Shown: positions 1 through 11,276, numbered from the stretch's first letter. The stretch: DNA of 64,000 bases from Elephas maximus indicus (GCF_024166365.1 NC_064831.1:28448768-28512767); one strand, 5' to 3'. Numbers and translations: made by a program. The notes: generated from the letters alone by a model not told the origin.

Positions 1-87
1 TGCTGGCAGCCCCTTCCTTTCCCACTCCCTAGGAGGTTTGCCCTTCCTGAGGGAACATCTTTTATATGTTAGGCCTATAAACATCTG

Positions 88-212
88 GAGCTGTGCTGTC
101 CAAAATGGTAGCCAGGAGTCACATGTGGCTATTTAAATTTAAATTAAACTAAAATTAAGCATTCAGCTCCTCAGTCTCACTACTCACATTTCATGTGCTT
201 AAATAGCCACGT
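88..212. repeat. Old DNA-transposon-like repeat (MER3-like hAT MITE)
   Basis: The stretch starts with a 'GCTGTCCAAAATGGTAGCC' block and ends with 'AAATAGCCACGTGC'; both resemble the ends of non-autonomous hAT-Charlie repeats of the MER3 kind. The interior is AT-rich. The family is named from memory and the copy is diverged, so only the class is suggested. Confidence 0.4.
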
Positions 213-217
213 GCATC

Positions 218-419
218 TGTTGGTGTCGTTAGGTGCTGTCAAGTTGATCTCAACTCACGGGGACCCCATGAGTAGAACTGCCCCATAGGTTTTTCCACTG
301 AAGTCTTTACAGGAGTAGAGCACCAGGATTTTTCTCCCATGGAGCCACTAGGTGGGTTTGAACCAGCAACTTTTTGGTTAGAAGCCAAGTGCTTAACTGT
401 TTGCACCACGAGGGCTCCC
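218..419 (-). mobile_element. AfroSINE, RTE-type tail
   Basis: Read on the minus strand this is a tRNA-derived SINE. The Pol III A-box-like end lies at 419 ('GGAGCCCTCGTGG'), a B-box-like 'GGTTCAAACC' follows, and the 3' end at 218-240 is the tail shared with RTE LINEs ('GGTGCTGTCAAGTTGA' on plus). It is moderately diverged. No clear target duplication was found by eye. Confidence 0.85.
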
Positions 420-670
420 TTTTCCATATGTGGGTAAATGGTTACCATATTGGACAGTGCAGATTTAGAACGTTTCCATTATTCCAGAAAGATCAGTGGA
501 CAACACTGCCCTGGATAGTGTCAGCAGAGCAGATTTGGACGGAGAAAAGTCAGACAGGAGAGGGTGCTTGTATGAGGAGCATTGACATTACCTCCCAAGT
601 TTTATCTCCATCTTTAGCGTTTTCTCACTGTGATAATTCCACATTTGATATTTTCTTCCTGTAGCCCTAT
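420..670. other. Intergenic, nothing recognised
   Basis: No coding, RNA or named repeat signal is seen here. The open frame across 374-664 is partly inside the preceding SINE and shows no protein-family features. Confidence 0.5.
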
Positions 671-1035
671 GCTAAGTCCTTGGGTGGCTCACAAGGTTAA
701 GTACTTGACTACTAATAGAAAGGTTGCCGGTTCAAAGCCATCCAGAGGCTCAAAGATGTCTTGGAAGAAAGACTTGGAGATTTGCTTTCAAAAGGCCACC
801 CAGAAAAAAACCCAGTGCCGACGAGTTGATTCTGACTTATAGCGACCCTATAGGACAGAGTAGAACTGCCCCATAGAGTTTCCAACCCTTTGGTTAGCAG
901 CTGTAGCACTTAACCATTATGCCACCAGGGTTTCCCCAAAAGGCCACAGTCAAAAAACCCTGTGGAGCACATGGCGCCACCATGAGTTGGAATGAACTCA
1001 ATGGCAACTGGTATGGTTTTATTTATTTGTTCTCT
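671..1035 (+). mobile_element. AfroSINE (outer, interrupted by a second SINE)
   Basis: The 5' part (671-799) carries the tRNA-like head 'TCCTTGGGTGGCTCACAAGG' and a B-box-like 'GGTTCAAAGCC'. The 3' part (938-1035) continues the same element through 'GAGTTGGAATGAACTCAATGGCAAC'. The two halves are split by an opposite-strand AfroSINE at 800-936, so this copy is the older of the two. Confidence 0.85.
800..936 (-). mobile_element. AfroSINE nested in the SINE at 671-1035
   Basis: It has the minus-orientation signature from 'CCCAGTGCCGACGAGTTGA' to 'CCACCAGGGTTTCC'. It is flanked by a perfect 11-bp target duplication, CAAAAGGCCAC, at 789-799 and 937-947. It is shorter than a complete copy, lacking part of the middle. 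Confidence 0.9.
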
Positions 1036-2159
1036 CCAATTGGAAAAGTAATTTTGATAACTGGCAAGGTATGTTATGAGTGTAACTAAGTTACAGAAAG
1101 GAAGAAGTGAGGGGACAAGTACTTTTGCACAATCAGGCGATTAATGTTTTCTCCAGATTTAAATCTAGATGTTTATAGCAGCGGTAGGAACTGCAGGGCC
1201 CAGATAACAAATTTCTACCTCAGTCAGGATAACATAGGATAGTCTGAAAGCCTTAAAAGGGATAGTTTTGTGTCCTTTTTGCTTCCAGCTGGTCGGCTAG
1301 CACATGAAATAGTGCCCGCATTCATGCTGGGGGATGAACAAGGATTTAAAAAACAGCAGGACTTTTTCCTGGACTTCCCCATCTTCTCTTTTTCTCTATA
1401 CACGGACTTTATCAGCTGCTTTGGTGCTGCATTCAACATTCAACAGCTCAGTCCCTCAGAGAAGATGCAGCAGAAAGACAGTGCAGTGATTGAGAATTCT
1501 GAATCTGCCTGGCCTGATGCCCTGTGAAGAGCCAGGGTACTTGACAGTAGGCCTGTTCAAGGAAATATCCACACAAACCACCTAACTTAGAGCTTCTACT
1601 CCCACTGGACTGTGGAGGGCCCAGCAGAGCCAGTATGTGCCTGTCCCAGATGGATGCTCCCAGTCTTGGCCACACTGTTCATTTACTGGAAGGAGGGACT
1701 TTCGGCAAAGGCTGTGCTACAAAGAACTCAGTTGAATCCGTAACATCACTAGTTCAAGGAACTTCTCCCACTGAAGTTTTTCATTTTAATTCCAAGACTT
1801 TCATAGTAAAGCCCACATTTATTTAAAAAAATTCCTGTTATCACCTAAGAGCAGGTATAAGTTGATATTTCCTCTTCAATAGAGTTGAACATTCCATATA
1901 AAAATATTCTTTTTAACTTTATGTATCTCCAGAAGCCTTTGTAGTTTGTTTGAGAAAGTATATGTCAGATTGAAAGGTAAAATTGTAGAAGCAAACCAAG
2001 TAATTTATGAAAATTTGACCTAGTGTAAACATGTGGATTCTTGAAAAAAGGACAAATGTAAGGGCTCCGTGAACTCTTGTACCTGTAAGACGCTGGGCAT
2101 GGTGTGATTGAACAACAACGCCAACAGGGAGGATGTTTACTGATGTGCTCGGCAAGCGA
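1036..2159. other. Intergenic, no gene seen
   Basis: Short open frames occur on both strands (for example around 1270-1527), but none shows codon bias, a domain or splice context. The sequence is AT-rich and looks unique. Confidence 0.5.
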
Positions 2160-2358
2160 TCTTGTTGTTGGGTGCTGTAGAGGCGATTTCGACTCATAGC
2201 GACCCCATGTGACAGAGTAGAACTGCCTCATAGGGTTTGCTTGGCTGTCATCTTTACAGGAACAGACTGCCAGGTCTTTCTTCCATAGAGTCGCTGGGTG
2301 GGTTCAAACCATCAACCTTTCGGTTAGCAATGCTTAACCATTGTGCCACCAGGGCTCT
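2160..2358 (-). mobile_element. AfroSINE, RTE-type tail
   Basis: This is a complete-looking minus-strand copy running from 'TTGTTGTTGGGTGCTG' (3' tail) to 'CCACCAGGGCTC' (5' head). Flanks TCGGCAAGCGA (2149-2159) and TCAGCAAGTGA (2359-2369) form an 11-bp target duplication whose two differences are both CpG-decay changes. Confidence 0.9.
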
Positions 2359-2369
2359 TCAGCAAGTGA

Positions 2370-2930
2370 AAGAGCACCCATATTTCTGCCCTTGAGGAAC
2401 CATTTTTAAGTTAGAATTCAAGCAAGAATTGAACCCACATCTCTAGTGGAGGCCCAAAACACTCCTCTTTCCAGGTGGTTGCAACATGCAGAGAGGAGAC
2501 CCTGGCAGAGAAAAACCAGAGGCATGGAACTGGTTGGGAGATTAAGTTGCAGGTTCCTGGCCTTGTTTCCTCGATAACTACAGCTGGCTGCTGGCAACCC
2601 AGAGCGAAGTAAAGGGAAACAAAGCCACCTGCCTGGAAATCAACTACAGTGAAATCTGTGAGAGCTGGTACTGGGTGGGACTCCCTTGTTTTTCAGGGTC
2701 TTGCAAGTTGTCCACCTTTGACAGGGTGCAGTCTGACCACTTTGCTATCGCTCTCTATTAGTGGAAAATATTTGCGTTTTCCTTCTCTGACAAGTGTCCA
2801 CCTTACACAGGTTGCAGCTTTTGCGGGTTTTACTGTAATAAATAATAATGGAAAGGGAAGAATTTTAAACAGTCACAAAACGTGATTTGGTAAATTGCCT
2901 TATTTTTACGCAAGTAAATTTAGTTCCTGA
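2370..2930. other. Intergenic, no gene seen
   Basis: No repeat family or coding signal was recognised. A short open frame at 2649-2885 has no recognisable features. Confidence 0.5.
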
Positions 2931-3132
2931 AGGAGCCCTGGTGGCACAATAGTTAAATGCTCTGGTGCTAACCAAAAGGTTGTTGGTTCAAACCTACATA
3001 GCGGCTTGAGGGAGAAAGACCTGGCAATCTGCTTCCGTAAGATTACAGCCTAGAAAACATTATGGAGCAGTTCTACTATGTCTCATGATGTCACTGTGAG
3101 TCAGAATTGACACAACAGCACCCGACAACAAC
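2930..3132 (+). mobile_element. AfroSINE, RTE-type tail
   Basis: The head 'AGGAGCCCTGGTGGCACAAT', a B-box-like 'GGTTCAAACC' and the tail 'CACCCGACAACAACAA' mark a full plus-strand copy. AAATTTA at 2916-2922 and 3133-3139 may be the target duplication, but a few bases separate the left copy from the SINE head. Confidence 0.88.
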
Positions 3133-3139
3133 AAATTTA

Positions 3140-3970
3140 TTCTCAAGCTTTATGTCTGCTTGGTAATGGAGGAAAAAAAAGAAAAAGAATCCTGCCAATT
3201 AAACAAAACTCAATCACTTCTGGTGTGAAATATAGTCAGGTCAGTATTTAAATGTATTCAAGCAGAATTTCTCTGGGACCTCTTCCCCCCTTTGCCCACA
3301 CAGATGTATGCACACTTCGTTTCTGTGCTCCGAGACACAGCCGTTTTTCTCTACTCCAGTTTACCTTGTCACAGGGCCCCTAGTGAAGGTGTCTTCCCTC
3401 AGAACTTCAAACAGAAATTGGAGCGTGGCCTTCCCGTGCTTTTGGATACCTGAACGTGTTTGGAGTTTCAGCACTGCCTTTTTCTGGGATTAAATGCTGA
3501 TGAGAAGGTTTGCAGGCAGAGTGTGGAGCAGCGAGTAGCCCTGTTCTTTGCTCTCTCCTGTCGTCTCCATTCTCTCCAACCCAGAGAGGGCTGCCCATGG
3601 TCGTCTGCATAGAGGACACTGTGTTTAGACCACTGTGTGTTCTTCCTCTTTCCTGGATTCATAGCATCAAGGCAATGCCACAAGTGATCCTGACTCGGGG
3701 TCTTTGGAAGCACAGATCCCGTCTCTCTTAATAAAGCCAGTGTCCTGCAAATCAATGTCTTGCTTTCTAGGCTTTTTAAATTTTTGTTATATATTTACAA
3801 AAATTATTTTAACACTTTCATTAATGTCTTTTTTCTAGATCTTATTCACTTTCCTTCTGAAAACAATAAATGCTATTGATTCAACCAGGAACGGCCAGGG
3901 CCCGCAGGGAGTGGGGAGAGTACTGGGTGAAATGTAGTATCTTGCTCTAAGATGATATCAGGGATAGTAG
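3140..3970. other. Intergenic, no gene seen
   Basis: Overlapping short open frames on both strands near 3407-3755 lie in a mildly GC-richer patch. They have no domain, conserved motif or splice structure that I can support. Confidence 0.45.
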
Positions 3971-3974
3971 TCAT

Positions 3975-4112
3975 GTGCTGACCGCACTTTTCTTATTTGC
4001 CAGGCACTGTTCTGATACCTTTCTTTGCCTGTCTGATTTAATCCTCACAGCAATTCCGTAAGGTAGGCACTGTTCTCATCTTACTTTACAGATGAAGAAG
4101 CTAAGTCCTATG
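3975..4112 (-). repeat. MIR SINE (ancient)
   Basis: The plus strand reads 'GCCAGGCACTGTTCTGATAC', then 'TTTAATCCTCACAGCAATTC' and 'TTTACAGATGAAGAAGCTAAG'. This is the antisense of the mammalian-wide MIR core and 3' half. Confidence 0.85.
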
Positions 4113-4119
4113 GAGGACT

Positions 4120-4928
4120 AGAAAGGGGACCGGGGTTTTCCAGATGGGAACTAGAGGAGAGAGGATCTGGAGCTCTGTAATGTGGCTTCAGGGCCCTCGT
4201 TGATACCCACCACACAGTCCTTCCTCCCTGGGCATCCTGAATATCCCCTAAGCTACAGCAGAAACTTTAAAAAATCTGTCAAAGCACTTTCACTCTATTT
4301 TCACACTTTGAAAGAAAAGATAATCCCCATGGTGAAACTGTACCAGAGCATTCAGAAAGTAAAAGCTACCCAACTGATTTTCTAAAGTTACATTACCCTT
4401 CTATAAAAAAGAACAAAAGCCCCAAAACTGATGAAGATAGGCTTAAAAATGAAACGATTAAGTCAGTGCTGCACATGAGCAGTCTGGAGGCCATGTTTAC
4501 CTTGCAGATGTGTTTACCTGAGCCGGCAGTATTTTCAAAGATGCCTGCATTGTCAGGAGGGCTGCATGGTACGGGTTTCCCCCACCCCTTGGATCTTACG
4601 CTTGACCAACCCACACCTTTATATTATGTGCTGGCTCCTGAAGACGTTTGAGTTGCCACTAGTCTCACGTATGATTATAGATATAAACTCATAAATATAA
4701 TGTATTACATCCTGGTAACTTTCAGACCTAACTTTGGAAATGTGGCTTGTGGCCCTTTCTCATTTTGTTGAGTACCTATTTTGAATCCTGCACCTTCAGA
4801 AGCTGTGGCATGGGGCCACTAGTGAGTTAGCCTCAAGCCTCAGCACCCAAATCTCCAATCTTTGCTCTCTAATGAAAGTAGACTCTTAGACATATTAGAA
4901 GTGAGATCATATAGGAATATTCATAAAA
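4120..4928. other. Intergenic, no gene seen
   Basis: AT-rich single-copy-looking DNA with no recognised repeat. Short open frames (4182-4385, 4466-4651) lack any supporting feature. Confidence 0.45.
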
Positions 4929-5797
4929 AGGTTGTTGTTGTTAGGTGCCATGGAGTTGTTTCCAACTCATAGTGACCCTCTGTACAACAGAACAAAACAC
5001 TGCCCAGTCCTGCACCATCTTCACTATCATTGCTACGCTTGAGCCCACTGTTGTAGCCACTGTGTCAATCCATCTCGCTGAGGGTCTTCCTCTCTTTCGC
5101 TGACCCTCTACTTTACTAAGCATGATGTCCTTATCCAGGGACTGGTCCTTGCTGATAACATGTCCGAAGTAAGTGAGATGAAGTCATGTACAGCATTCTG
5201 GCTGTACTTCTTTCAAGACAGATTTGTTCATTCTTCTGGCAGTCCAAGGTATATTTAATATTCTTCACCAACACCACAATTCAAAGGCATTAATTCTTCT
5301 TTGGTCTTCCTTATTCATTATCCAGCTTTCGCATGCATATGAGACAATTGAAAATACCATGGCTTGGCCCAGGCACACCTTAGTCCCCAAGGTGACACCT
5401 TTGCTTTTTAACTCTTTAACGAGATCTTTTGCAGCAGATTTGCCCAGTGCAATACATTGTTTGATTTCTTGACTACTGCTTCCATGGGCATTGATTAGGG
5501 ATCCAAGTAAAATGAAATCCTTGATAGCTTTTCTCCATTTGTTATGATGTGGCTTATTGGTCCAGTTGTGAGGATTTTTGTTTTCTTTATGTTGAAGCGT
5601 AATCCATAACAAAGACCGTAGTCTATGCTCTTCATCAGTAAGTGCTTCAAGTTTTCTTGGCTTTCAGCAAGCAAGGTTGTGTCATCTGCATCTTGCAGCT
5701 TGTTAATGAGTCTTCCTCCAATCCTGATGTTGTGTTTTTCTCCCCACAGTCCAGCTTCTCAGATTATTTGCTCAACATACAGATTGAATAAGTATAT
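4929..5797 (-). mobile_element. RTE LINE, 5'-truncated 3' portion
   Basis: Read on the minus strand this is the 3' end of an RTE-clade (BovB/RTE type) ORF2, ending in the tail 'GGCACCTAACAACAACAACC'. The C-terminal reverse-transcriptase and downstream region is recognisable at 5265-5612, including the 'KSAAKDLVKELKSKGVTLGT' stretch, but the frame is disrupted. Near 5683 the catalytic Y-A-D-D position reads D-A-D-D, so the tyrosine is lost. The 5' truncation point is about 5797, where an AfroSINE follows. Confidence 0.88.
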
Positions 5798-5807
5798 TGG
5801 CATGTGC

Positions 5808-5964
5808 AAAAAATCCCGTTGCCACCGAGTTGATTCTGACTCAGAGCGACCTTATAAGACAAGGTAGAACTGCCCCATAGGATTTCCAGGGAGAGGCTGG
5901 TGGATTCAAACTGCTGCCTTTTTGGTTAGTAGCCAGGCTCTTAACCACTGCACCATCAGGGATC
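5808..5964 (-). mobile_element. AfroSINE at the truncated end of an RTE copy
   Basis: A minus-strand copy running from 'CCCGTTGCCACCGAGTTGA' to 'CACCATCAGGGATCC'. TGGCATGT occurs just left (about 5799-5806) and right (about 5966-5973), giving an 8-bp target duplication. Confidence 0.88.
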
Positions 5965-6019
5965 CTGGCATGTACTAGTCATTATAAAATGATCACCCAT
6001 TACAGCTAAGAAATACCAA

Positions 6020-6118
6020 GGATCGTGAAGATGGCACAGGACTGGACATTTTGTTCCGTTGTAAATGGAGTGGCCGTGAGTTAGAGCTGACTTGATGGCA
6101 TCTAACAACAGCAACACA
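6020..6118 (+). mobile_element. RTE/AfroSINE 3'-end fragment
   Basis: The stretch 'GGATCGTGAAGATGGCACAGG', then 'GTTAGAGCTGACTTGATGGC' and 'ATCTAACAACAGCAAC' matches the 3'-terminal about 100 bp of RTE copies elsewhere in the window (compare 51650-51750). It is a heavily 5'-truncated insertion. Confidence 0.75.
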
Positions 6119-6830
6119 GCGAAGTAAGGCTTAATCTAGGATATGTAAAAGGGCATTACTTGTAACACAAGTGGCTCCAAGAGACAAGAAAATATCTTAA
6201 AAAAGGGAGCTTAGAAAATTTAATCCAGAGATGTTTTATGTAGCAAGAAATAGCTCCTTACACTTCAACAAGCCCTGAGGGCACTGGGGAAGTGAACAAT
6301 CAGCGACGTTCCTAATCTCATCACAGATTCATCATGGAACGTTTGATAAGTATAGCTCATTTACAAAGGCACAGATGTGAGCGATACATTAAAATATATA
6401 TTCCAAAAACATATTCAAAATGGTAATTTTCATGTGACATGGGGTCAACTTTTTCTGGGAAAATTTGCTCAATCCTTGACAATGCTAGATTTCACAGTTT
6501 TGCAAAAAGTTAAAAAAAAAAAGGCAAAATATCTTCTTACTCATACGGTCTTTGCAAATTGTTAGTGGGAGACTTGAAAGTGTGAGAATGATTGTGCCAA
6601 AAGCATCCAGTGTGTGGGAAGGAAGTGCCTTTCCTGCAGCTTGAGAGGGAGATCAGTGCCCAGCACACAGGGGCCCCTGCTGAACAACCTGCACTGTGAT
6701 TTGTGTGTGCCTGGGATGCTTGCGTGTGACCTACGGTGCTTCCCAGGTGCTAGGAGATGGACGTTCCGCAGGTAAACCAGAAAGGTCTGGGTGCTGGGTG
6801 CATGCTCAGGGCAGAGAGGAGCCATGTTGT
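6119..6830. other. Intergenic, no gene seen
   Basis: AT-rich unique-looking sequence. An A-run near 6510 and short open frames are the only structure. Confidence 0.45.
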
Positions 6831-7215
6831 GGTTAGTTGCCATGGGGTAGCTCTACCAACGGCAACCCCATGCATAACAGGATGAAATGCTGCCCCAGTA
6901 CTGTGCCATCTTCACGATTGTTGTATGCTCGAGTCCATTTTTTGCAGCCACTGTGTATTTTGAGTGCCTTCCAACAGAGGGGGCTCATCAGCCAGCACTA
7001 TATTGGACAATATTCTGTCGTTCTCCATAGGGTTTTCACTGGCTAGTTTTCAGAAGTAGATTGCCAGGCCTTTTTTCCTAGTCTGACTTAGTCTGGAAGT
7101 TCTGCTGAAACTAGCCCATCAAGAGTTGCCTGCTGGTATTTGAAATACCAGTGACATAGCTTCCAGCATCATAGCAACATACAAGCCGCCACAGTAAAAC
7201 AAACTGTCCGATGAG
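6831..7215 (-). mobile_element. Internally deleted RTE-derived element (5' end joined to 3' end)
   Basis: The plus strand begins with the RTE 3' end ('TTAGTTGCCATGGGGTAGCTC', 'GCAGCCACTGTGT'). After about 125 bp it switches abruptly to sequence I recognise as the RTE 5' untranslated region ('GAGTGCCTTCCAACAGAGGG', 'CATAGCTTCCAGCATCATAG'). The whole ORF2 is missing. It could be a non-autonomous RTE family or a one-off deletion. Confidence 0.65.
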
Positions 7216-8974
7216 TGGTAGGAGCAGCCCTACTGTGTGCTATTATGCTCTATAAAGATCAGACAGTTGGAATTGCCAAACCCATCTTACAGATTGCAGA
7301 AAATATCTCCTATATGTTCATATAAAGAGACTTTTTTAGCAAATACTGAATGATGTTAATTAGCTCCTGAAAACATATCAGCAGGAGAACTGTCTCTGCC
7401 ATGTTTTGTCTGCCTTGTTTCTCTTCCTTTTCATCAAGGCTATGGGACTTGGCCAGTTTTCAGCACACACACACACACACACACAAAAAAACAATAGACA
7501 CAGGGAAATTAGAGAAGGCAGAGAATGGTGAATGGGTCAGTCATTTAGCTCCAGAGCTGTTCTCAGTCCCTGAAGCCTCTAAATCCTATTTAAATTGGAA
7601 AGCTGTTGGAAGTTTTTCAATACCTATGTTATGTGAGTTTCAATATTTATGTCACCTGAGATCTGAAATTAATACTATAAAGATTACCTGTGTATTAAAA
7701 AAAAAAAAAAGGTGGTTAGTTACATGTTTACCACTCAAGGGGGCTGAGGGCTTGCCACTTCATGCTGGGGTTATGTGGAAGCTGTGCTGGAAATTTATCT
7801 GGATGGCAAGTGACTGAATGTGGAAAGTTAGCATTTCAGGTGAGCATCTTGTGATCAGAAATGCAAACCCATCAGGGCACCTAGGCTCCACCAGACCCTT
7901 TTATGGGAGCTATTAGACCCCCGGCCCCAACATCTGGCCAGACCATCACTGACCTGGAGCTAAGCTGCCTTCCCCTCTTTGGCTTTGCAGTTTTCCACTT
8001 GTTTGTTTTGTTCGATAGCTTTATTTTGGCTTTCAACTCTACCAGGCAACAAATACTTGCATTTTATCCGGGGCTCAGCAGTCATGAAAATCTCCAAGTT
8101 TGACTACACTCCAACTGGCGGTGTTTTATTAAGAGTAAACCATCACAGAATCCCTAGCCCAGCTGGAATTGCTCGTGATTGACAAGCATGTCGAAAGTAG
8201 CACAGACCGTTCTGGAAGCGGAACTGGTTCGTGGAGGGCATGGGGAGAGTGAGAGGATAAGAAGCACCCGAAGATGGCATTTCTTCCAACGTTTGCCACT
8301 CGGGTGCTTGTATCCTCACTATGGGCAAAGTAGGTCACTTTGTCTTGGAACCTTGGTTCGTTTAAACATTAAAGGTCCTTGAAGGAGAGTAGGAAGGAAA
8401 ATTGGGTCTCAGAGGCAATGTCAAGTTGTTACAAACATTTAAACTGGAGGAAATGCTGACAGGATCACTGTCATGATTTCACTCTGCAAATACTTTTCTT
8501 TTTGGTTTATTGCTTGAGTGTGGATGACAGCATGCAGCTGCCCGACGTGGCGCTTTCCGCGAATTCTATTCTGTGTCACAGAACCTGCTTCATCTTCCCA
8601 ATGACTCAAAAACCAACAACATTTTCTAGGATCAATTATTTTTAAGTCCACGTCTCTTCCTGGCCTTGTCTCACCTGACGTTTTCATACTTTGTCATAAT
8701 AACGATGGGGTGGGGTGCAGTTTAAAAAAGCAATGTAGAGAGAACACCTAAGCCAAGTAGCCATCATCAGCCATGATGAGTCCACTTAGACTTACTTTCA
8801 ACATTGATTTATCTGTAGGGCATGAACTGGTAATTAGTTATTGACTCTGTGAAAAACGAATTATTTATAAAGCATTTGTTCTATGATGTCACATGATACA
8901 AATGAGCGTTAGAATGACCGATCACTTTTCGAAATAACTCAGTCTATACCGGGGGATACCTGTGAACTAAAGCA
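7216..8974. other. Intergenic, (AC)n microsatellite at 7466-7484, no gene seen
   Basis: An (AC)n tract lies near 7466 and an A-run near 7700. The 138-residue open frame at 7401-7817 crosses both simple repeats and is not gene-like. Paired opposite-strand frames at 8129-8382 are shadows of each other without a recognisable product. Confidence 0.5.
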
Positions 8975-8978
8975 TGCA

Positions 8979-9246
8979 CTCTGCTCCTGGCACTTCTTCC
9001 TTGGTGGTATGAGGCCCACCTCCCCTTGCTCACTTCTCCCTTTTGTATCTCAAGAGATTGCCTCAAGACACAATCCAATCTCATAGATTGAGTCCTGCCT
9101 CACTAAGAACACTGCTGCCCATCCTCCCTCATTAACATCACAGAGGCAGGATTTACAACAAATAGGAAAATCACACAATACTGGGAATCATGGCCCAGCC
9201 CAACTGATACACACATTTTTGCGGGGGACATAATTCAATCTATGAC
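8979..9246 (-). mobile_element. Partial LTR, same family as the solo LTRs at 10.1 and 46.5 kb
   Basis: On the minus strand it starts at 9246 with 'TGTCATAGATTGAATTATG' followed by a C-run. It contains the same 'TTGTAAATCCTGCCTC' and 'GTGGGCCTCATACCACC' blocks as the LTR at 46538-47036. The last about 200 bp of the LTR are absent. The family resembles ERVL/MaLR-type LTRs, a class-level call from memory. Confidence 0.75.
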
Positions 9247-9249
9247 AAG

Positions 9250-10117
9250 TGGTAGTCAAATGACTTAATTTTAAGGATTGGGAAAGGGAAATGATGAGAC
9301 ACACTCTCCAGTTCTTGGCTCCTCTGTTTATAAAAAAACAGAAAGGGAGGACCACTTTGCTTTCCACTTTCTCCTGTGATCACAAGATGGCAGTGTTTCT
9401 GAGCTTTGCTGCCTTTGTAATTTTACTTAAAATGGAATTGGGCAGATAAATCAGGATAAATGTTGTGGAAGAACCTCAGAAACTGAATTAAAGCTAGCCA
9501 GCAGATAAAGGTAAGGTGGTACTTCCGGAGTTTGCTCTCCTGGAAGGTGAGGTTATGCTTGCGCTTGCGAAAGGTTACTATGTCTGCACTTTGTGGGTTG
9601 ACAGTACGGGGAAGGAACATATATTTCAATGCTGGAGACAGGCCAACATTTCAAGAAGCAGTTTCATTGATTTAAACAAGATCTAATTAACAATATTTAA
9701 GAAATGGCAGAGAGATGTAGAAGAGGGAAGCTGTCTAAACCATATTTAAAAGTCTAGTCGATAGGACAGGCAGACAGATTCCCAAATTGGGTGACTGGGT
9801 GGATACTTACATTATGTTAACTAAATGAATCGAATCAGACAGAGAAAACAAGTTGAGGGGAGGAAGTGGTGTATTGGGTACCAGGTCCTTGATGGATGTA
9901 AAATATCAGGTGGAAACATCTAGTCAGCAGTTGGTTGAGAGTGAGGAATTAGAGTTTGAGGGAGAAAGAGAGAGAGTGTGTGACTTAAGTCATAGGTTTG
10001 GGCATCCTCAGGTCTAGGTGGAATGCTGACGCCATGAGAGCAGGTGAGAGCAGAAGATGTCAACTGTGTGGGAGTGTTTATCCTTCAGATAGTAATCAGC
10101 ATGTCACTAAAAATATT
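9250..10117. other. Intergenic, no gene seen
   Basis: Single-copy-looking DNA with a short purine-rich run near 9960. No coding or named-repeat signal. Confidence 0.45.
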
Positions 10118-10122
10118 CTTCC

Positions 10123-10608
10123 TGTAATGGATGGAATTGTGTCCCCCCAAAATACGTGTCACCTTGGTTAGGCCATGCGCACTTGTCCTCCTTTTTGTGA
10201 TTTTCCTATGTGTCATAAATCATAACCTCTGTCGTTAAAAGGATTACTCAGGTCACCTCCCTGATCCCAAAGGGAGTTTCCCTGGGGTGTGGCCTGTTCC
10301 ACCTTTTATCTCTCAAGAGATGAAAGGGAAACAAGCAGAGAGTTGGGGACCTCATACCACCAAGAAAGCAGTACCAGGAGCAGAGCACATCCTTTGGACA
10401 CGGGGTTCCTGTGCCTGAGAAGCTCCTAGGCCAGGGGAAGATTGATGACAAGGACCTTCCCCCAGAGCCAACAGAGAAAGCCTTCACCTGGAGCTGACAC
10501 CCTGAATTTGGACTTCTGACCTACTAGACTGTGAGTGAATAAATTTCTTTTTGTTAAAGCCATCCACTTGTGGTATCTCTCTTACGGCAGCACTAGATGA
10601 ATAAGACA
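10123..10608 (+). mobile_element. Solo LTR, ERVL/MaLR-like
   Basis: A 486-bp unit starts TGTAATGG and ends AAGACA, with a polyadenylation signal 'AATAAA' near 10539. Perfect 5-bp target duplications CTTCC sit at 10118-10122 and 10609-10613. No internal retroviral sequence is present, so it is a recombined solo LTR. It aligns by eye along its length with the LTR at 46538-47036. Confidence 0.88.
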
Positions 10609-10613
10609 CTTCC

Positions 10614-10979
10614 ATATGACAACTGACATTTTCTGAATCTTATTTAAATCGTGAATACATGCATCTTAAAACAGTTGCCTTCATGTAAATTGTGAATAAG
10701 GGCATTTTGGTTAAGATGGCCTACCTATCAGTCAGGAATCTGTAGCCCAAGTAGAAGAGAGATGTTTGCCAATCCTGTCTGTGCACCAGAATTACCTATG
10801 ACTTCAAAACAAAACACATGCATGTGTGCTGCCCATGGAGATTTTGATTTAGCAGGTCTGGGGAAGGAAAACCAGGAGAGAATGGTGTTGGGTAAGCTAC
10901 AGGAGAAATGTAAAGGAGAAAGGACTGGTCAACATTGTCTAATGCAAAAGAGAAGTCAAATAAAATACAGACAAGACCA
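10614..10979. other. Intergenic, no gene seen
   Basis: No recognised repeat or gene. The open frame at 10762-10989 runs into the next SINE. Confidence 0.45.
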
Positions 10980-11090
10980 CCAACTGTAGCAACCCTATAG
11001 GACAGAGTAGAACTGCTCCATAGGGTTTCCAAGAAGTAGCTGGTGGACCCAAACTGCTGCCCTTTTGGTTAACAGCTGCGAGCTATGGCT
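10980..11090 (-). mobile_element. AfroSINE, 3'-truncated or diverged
   Basis: The stretch 'GTAGCAACCCTATAGGACAG' to 'CCCTTTTGGTTAACAGCTGCG' on plus is the antisense of the AfroSINE body. The head after the B-box region is degraded, and another head-like 'GGGAGCCCTGCC' follows at about 11118. Confidence 0.8.
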
Positions 11091-11276
11091 GCTGGAAGCC
11101 CACTGGAGCCCTTATGGGAGCCCTGCCATTGGGGTGGGGAGGCAGATCATTTGCTGAAATGAATGGAGACGTGGTCATGGGGGGAGGCTTTTATGACTTG
11201 AGGGTCTTGTGAGCTGAGCAGCTGTTGAGATCCAGCTAAGGTAGGAAAGTATAGACTTGAAATGGTGTCAGTCTGC

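Noticed and set aside
1270..1675. Overlapping open frames at 1270-1527 (+) and 1448-1675 (-) as a small gene
   Set aside because: Short, not repeated, and without recognisable similarity, splice sites or promoter.
7401..7817. 138-codon open frame
   Set aside because: It crosses an (AC)n tract and an A-run, with no domain, no splice context and a composition typical of intergenic DNA.
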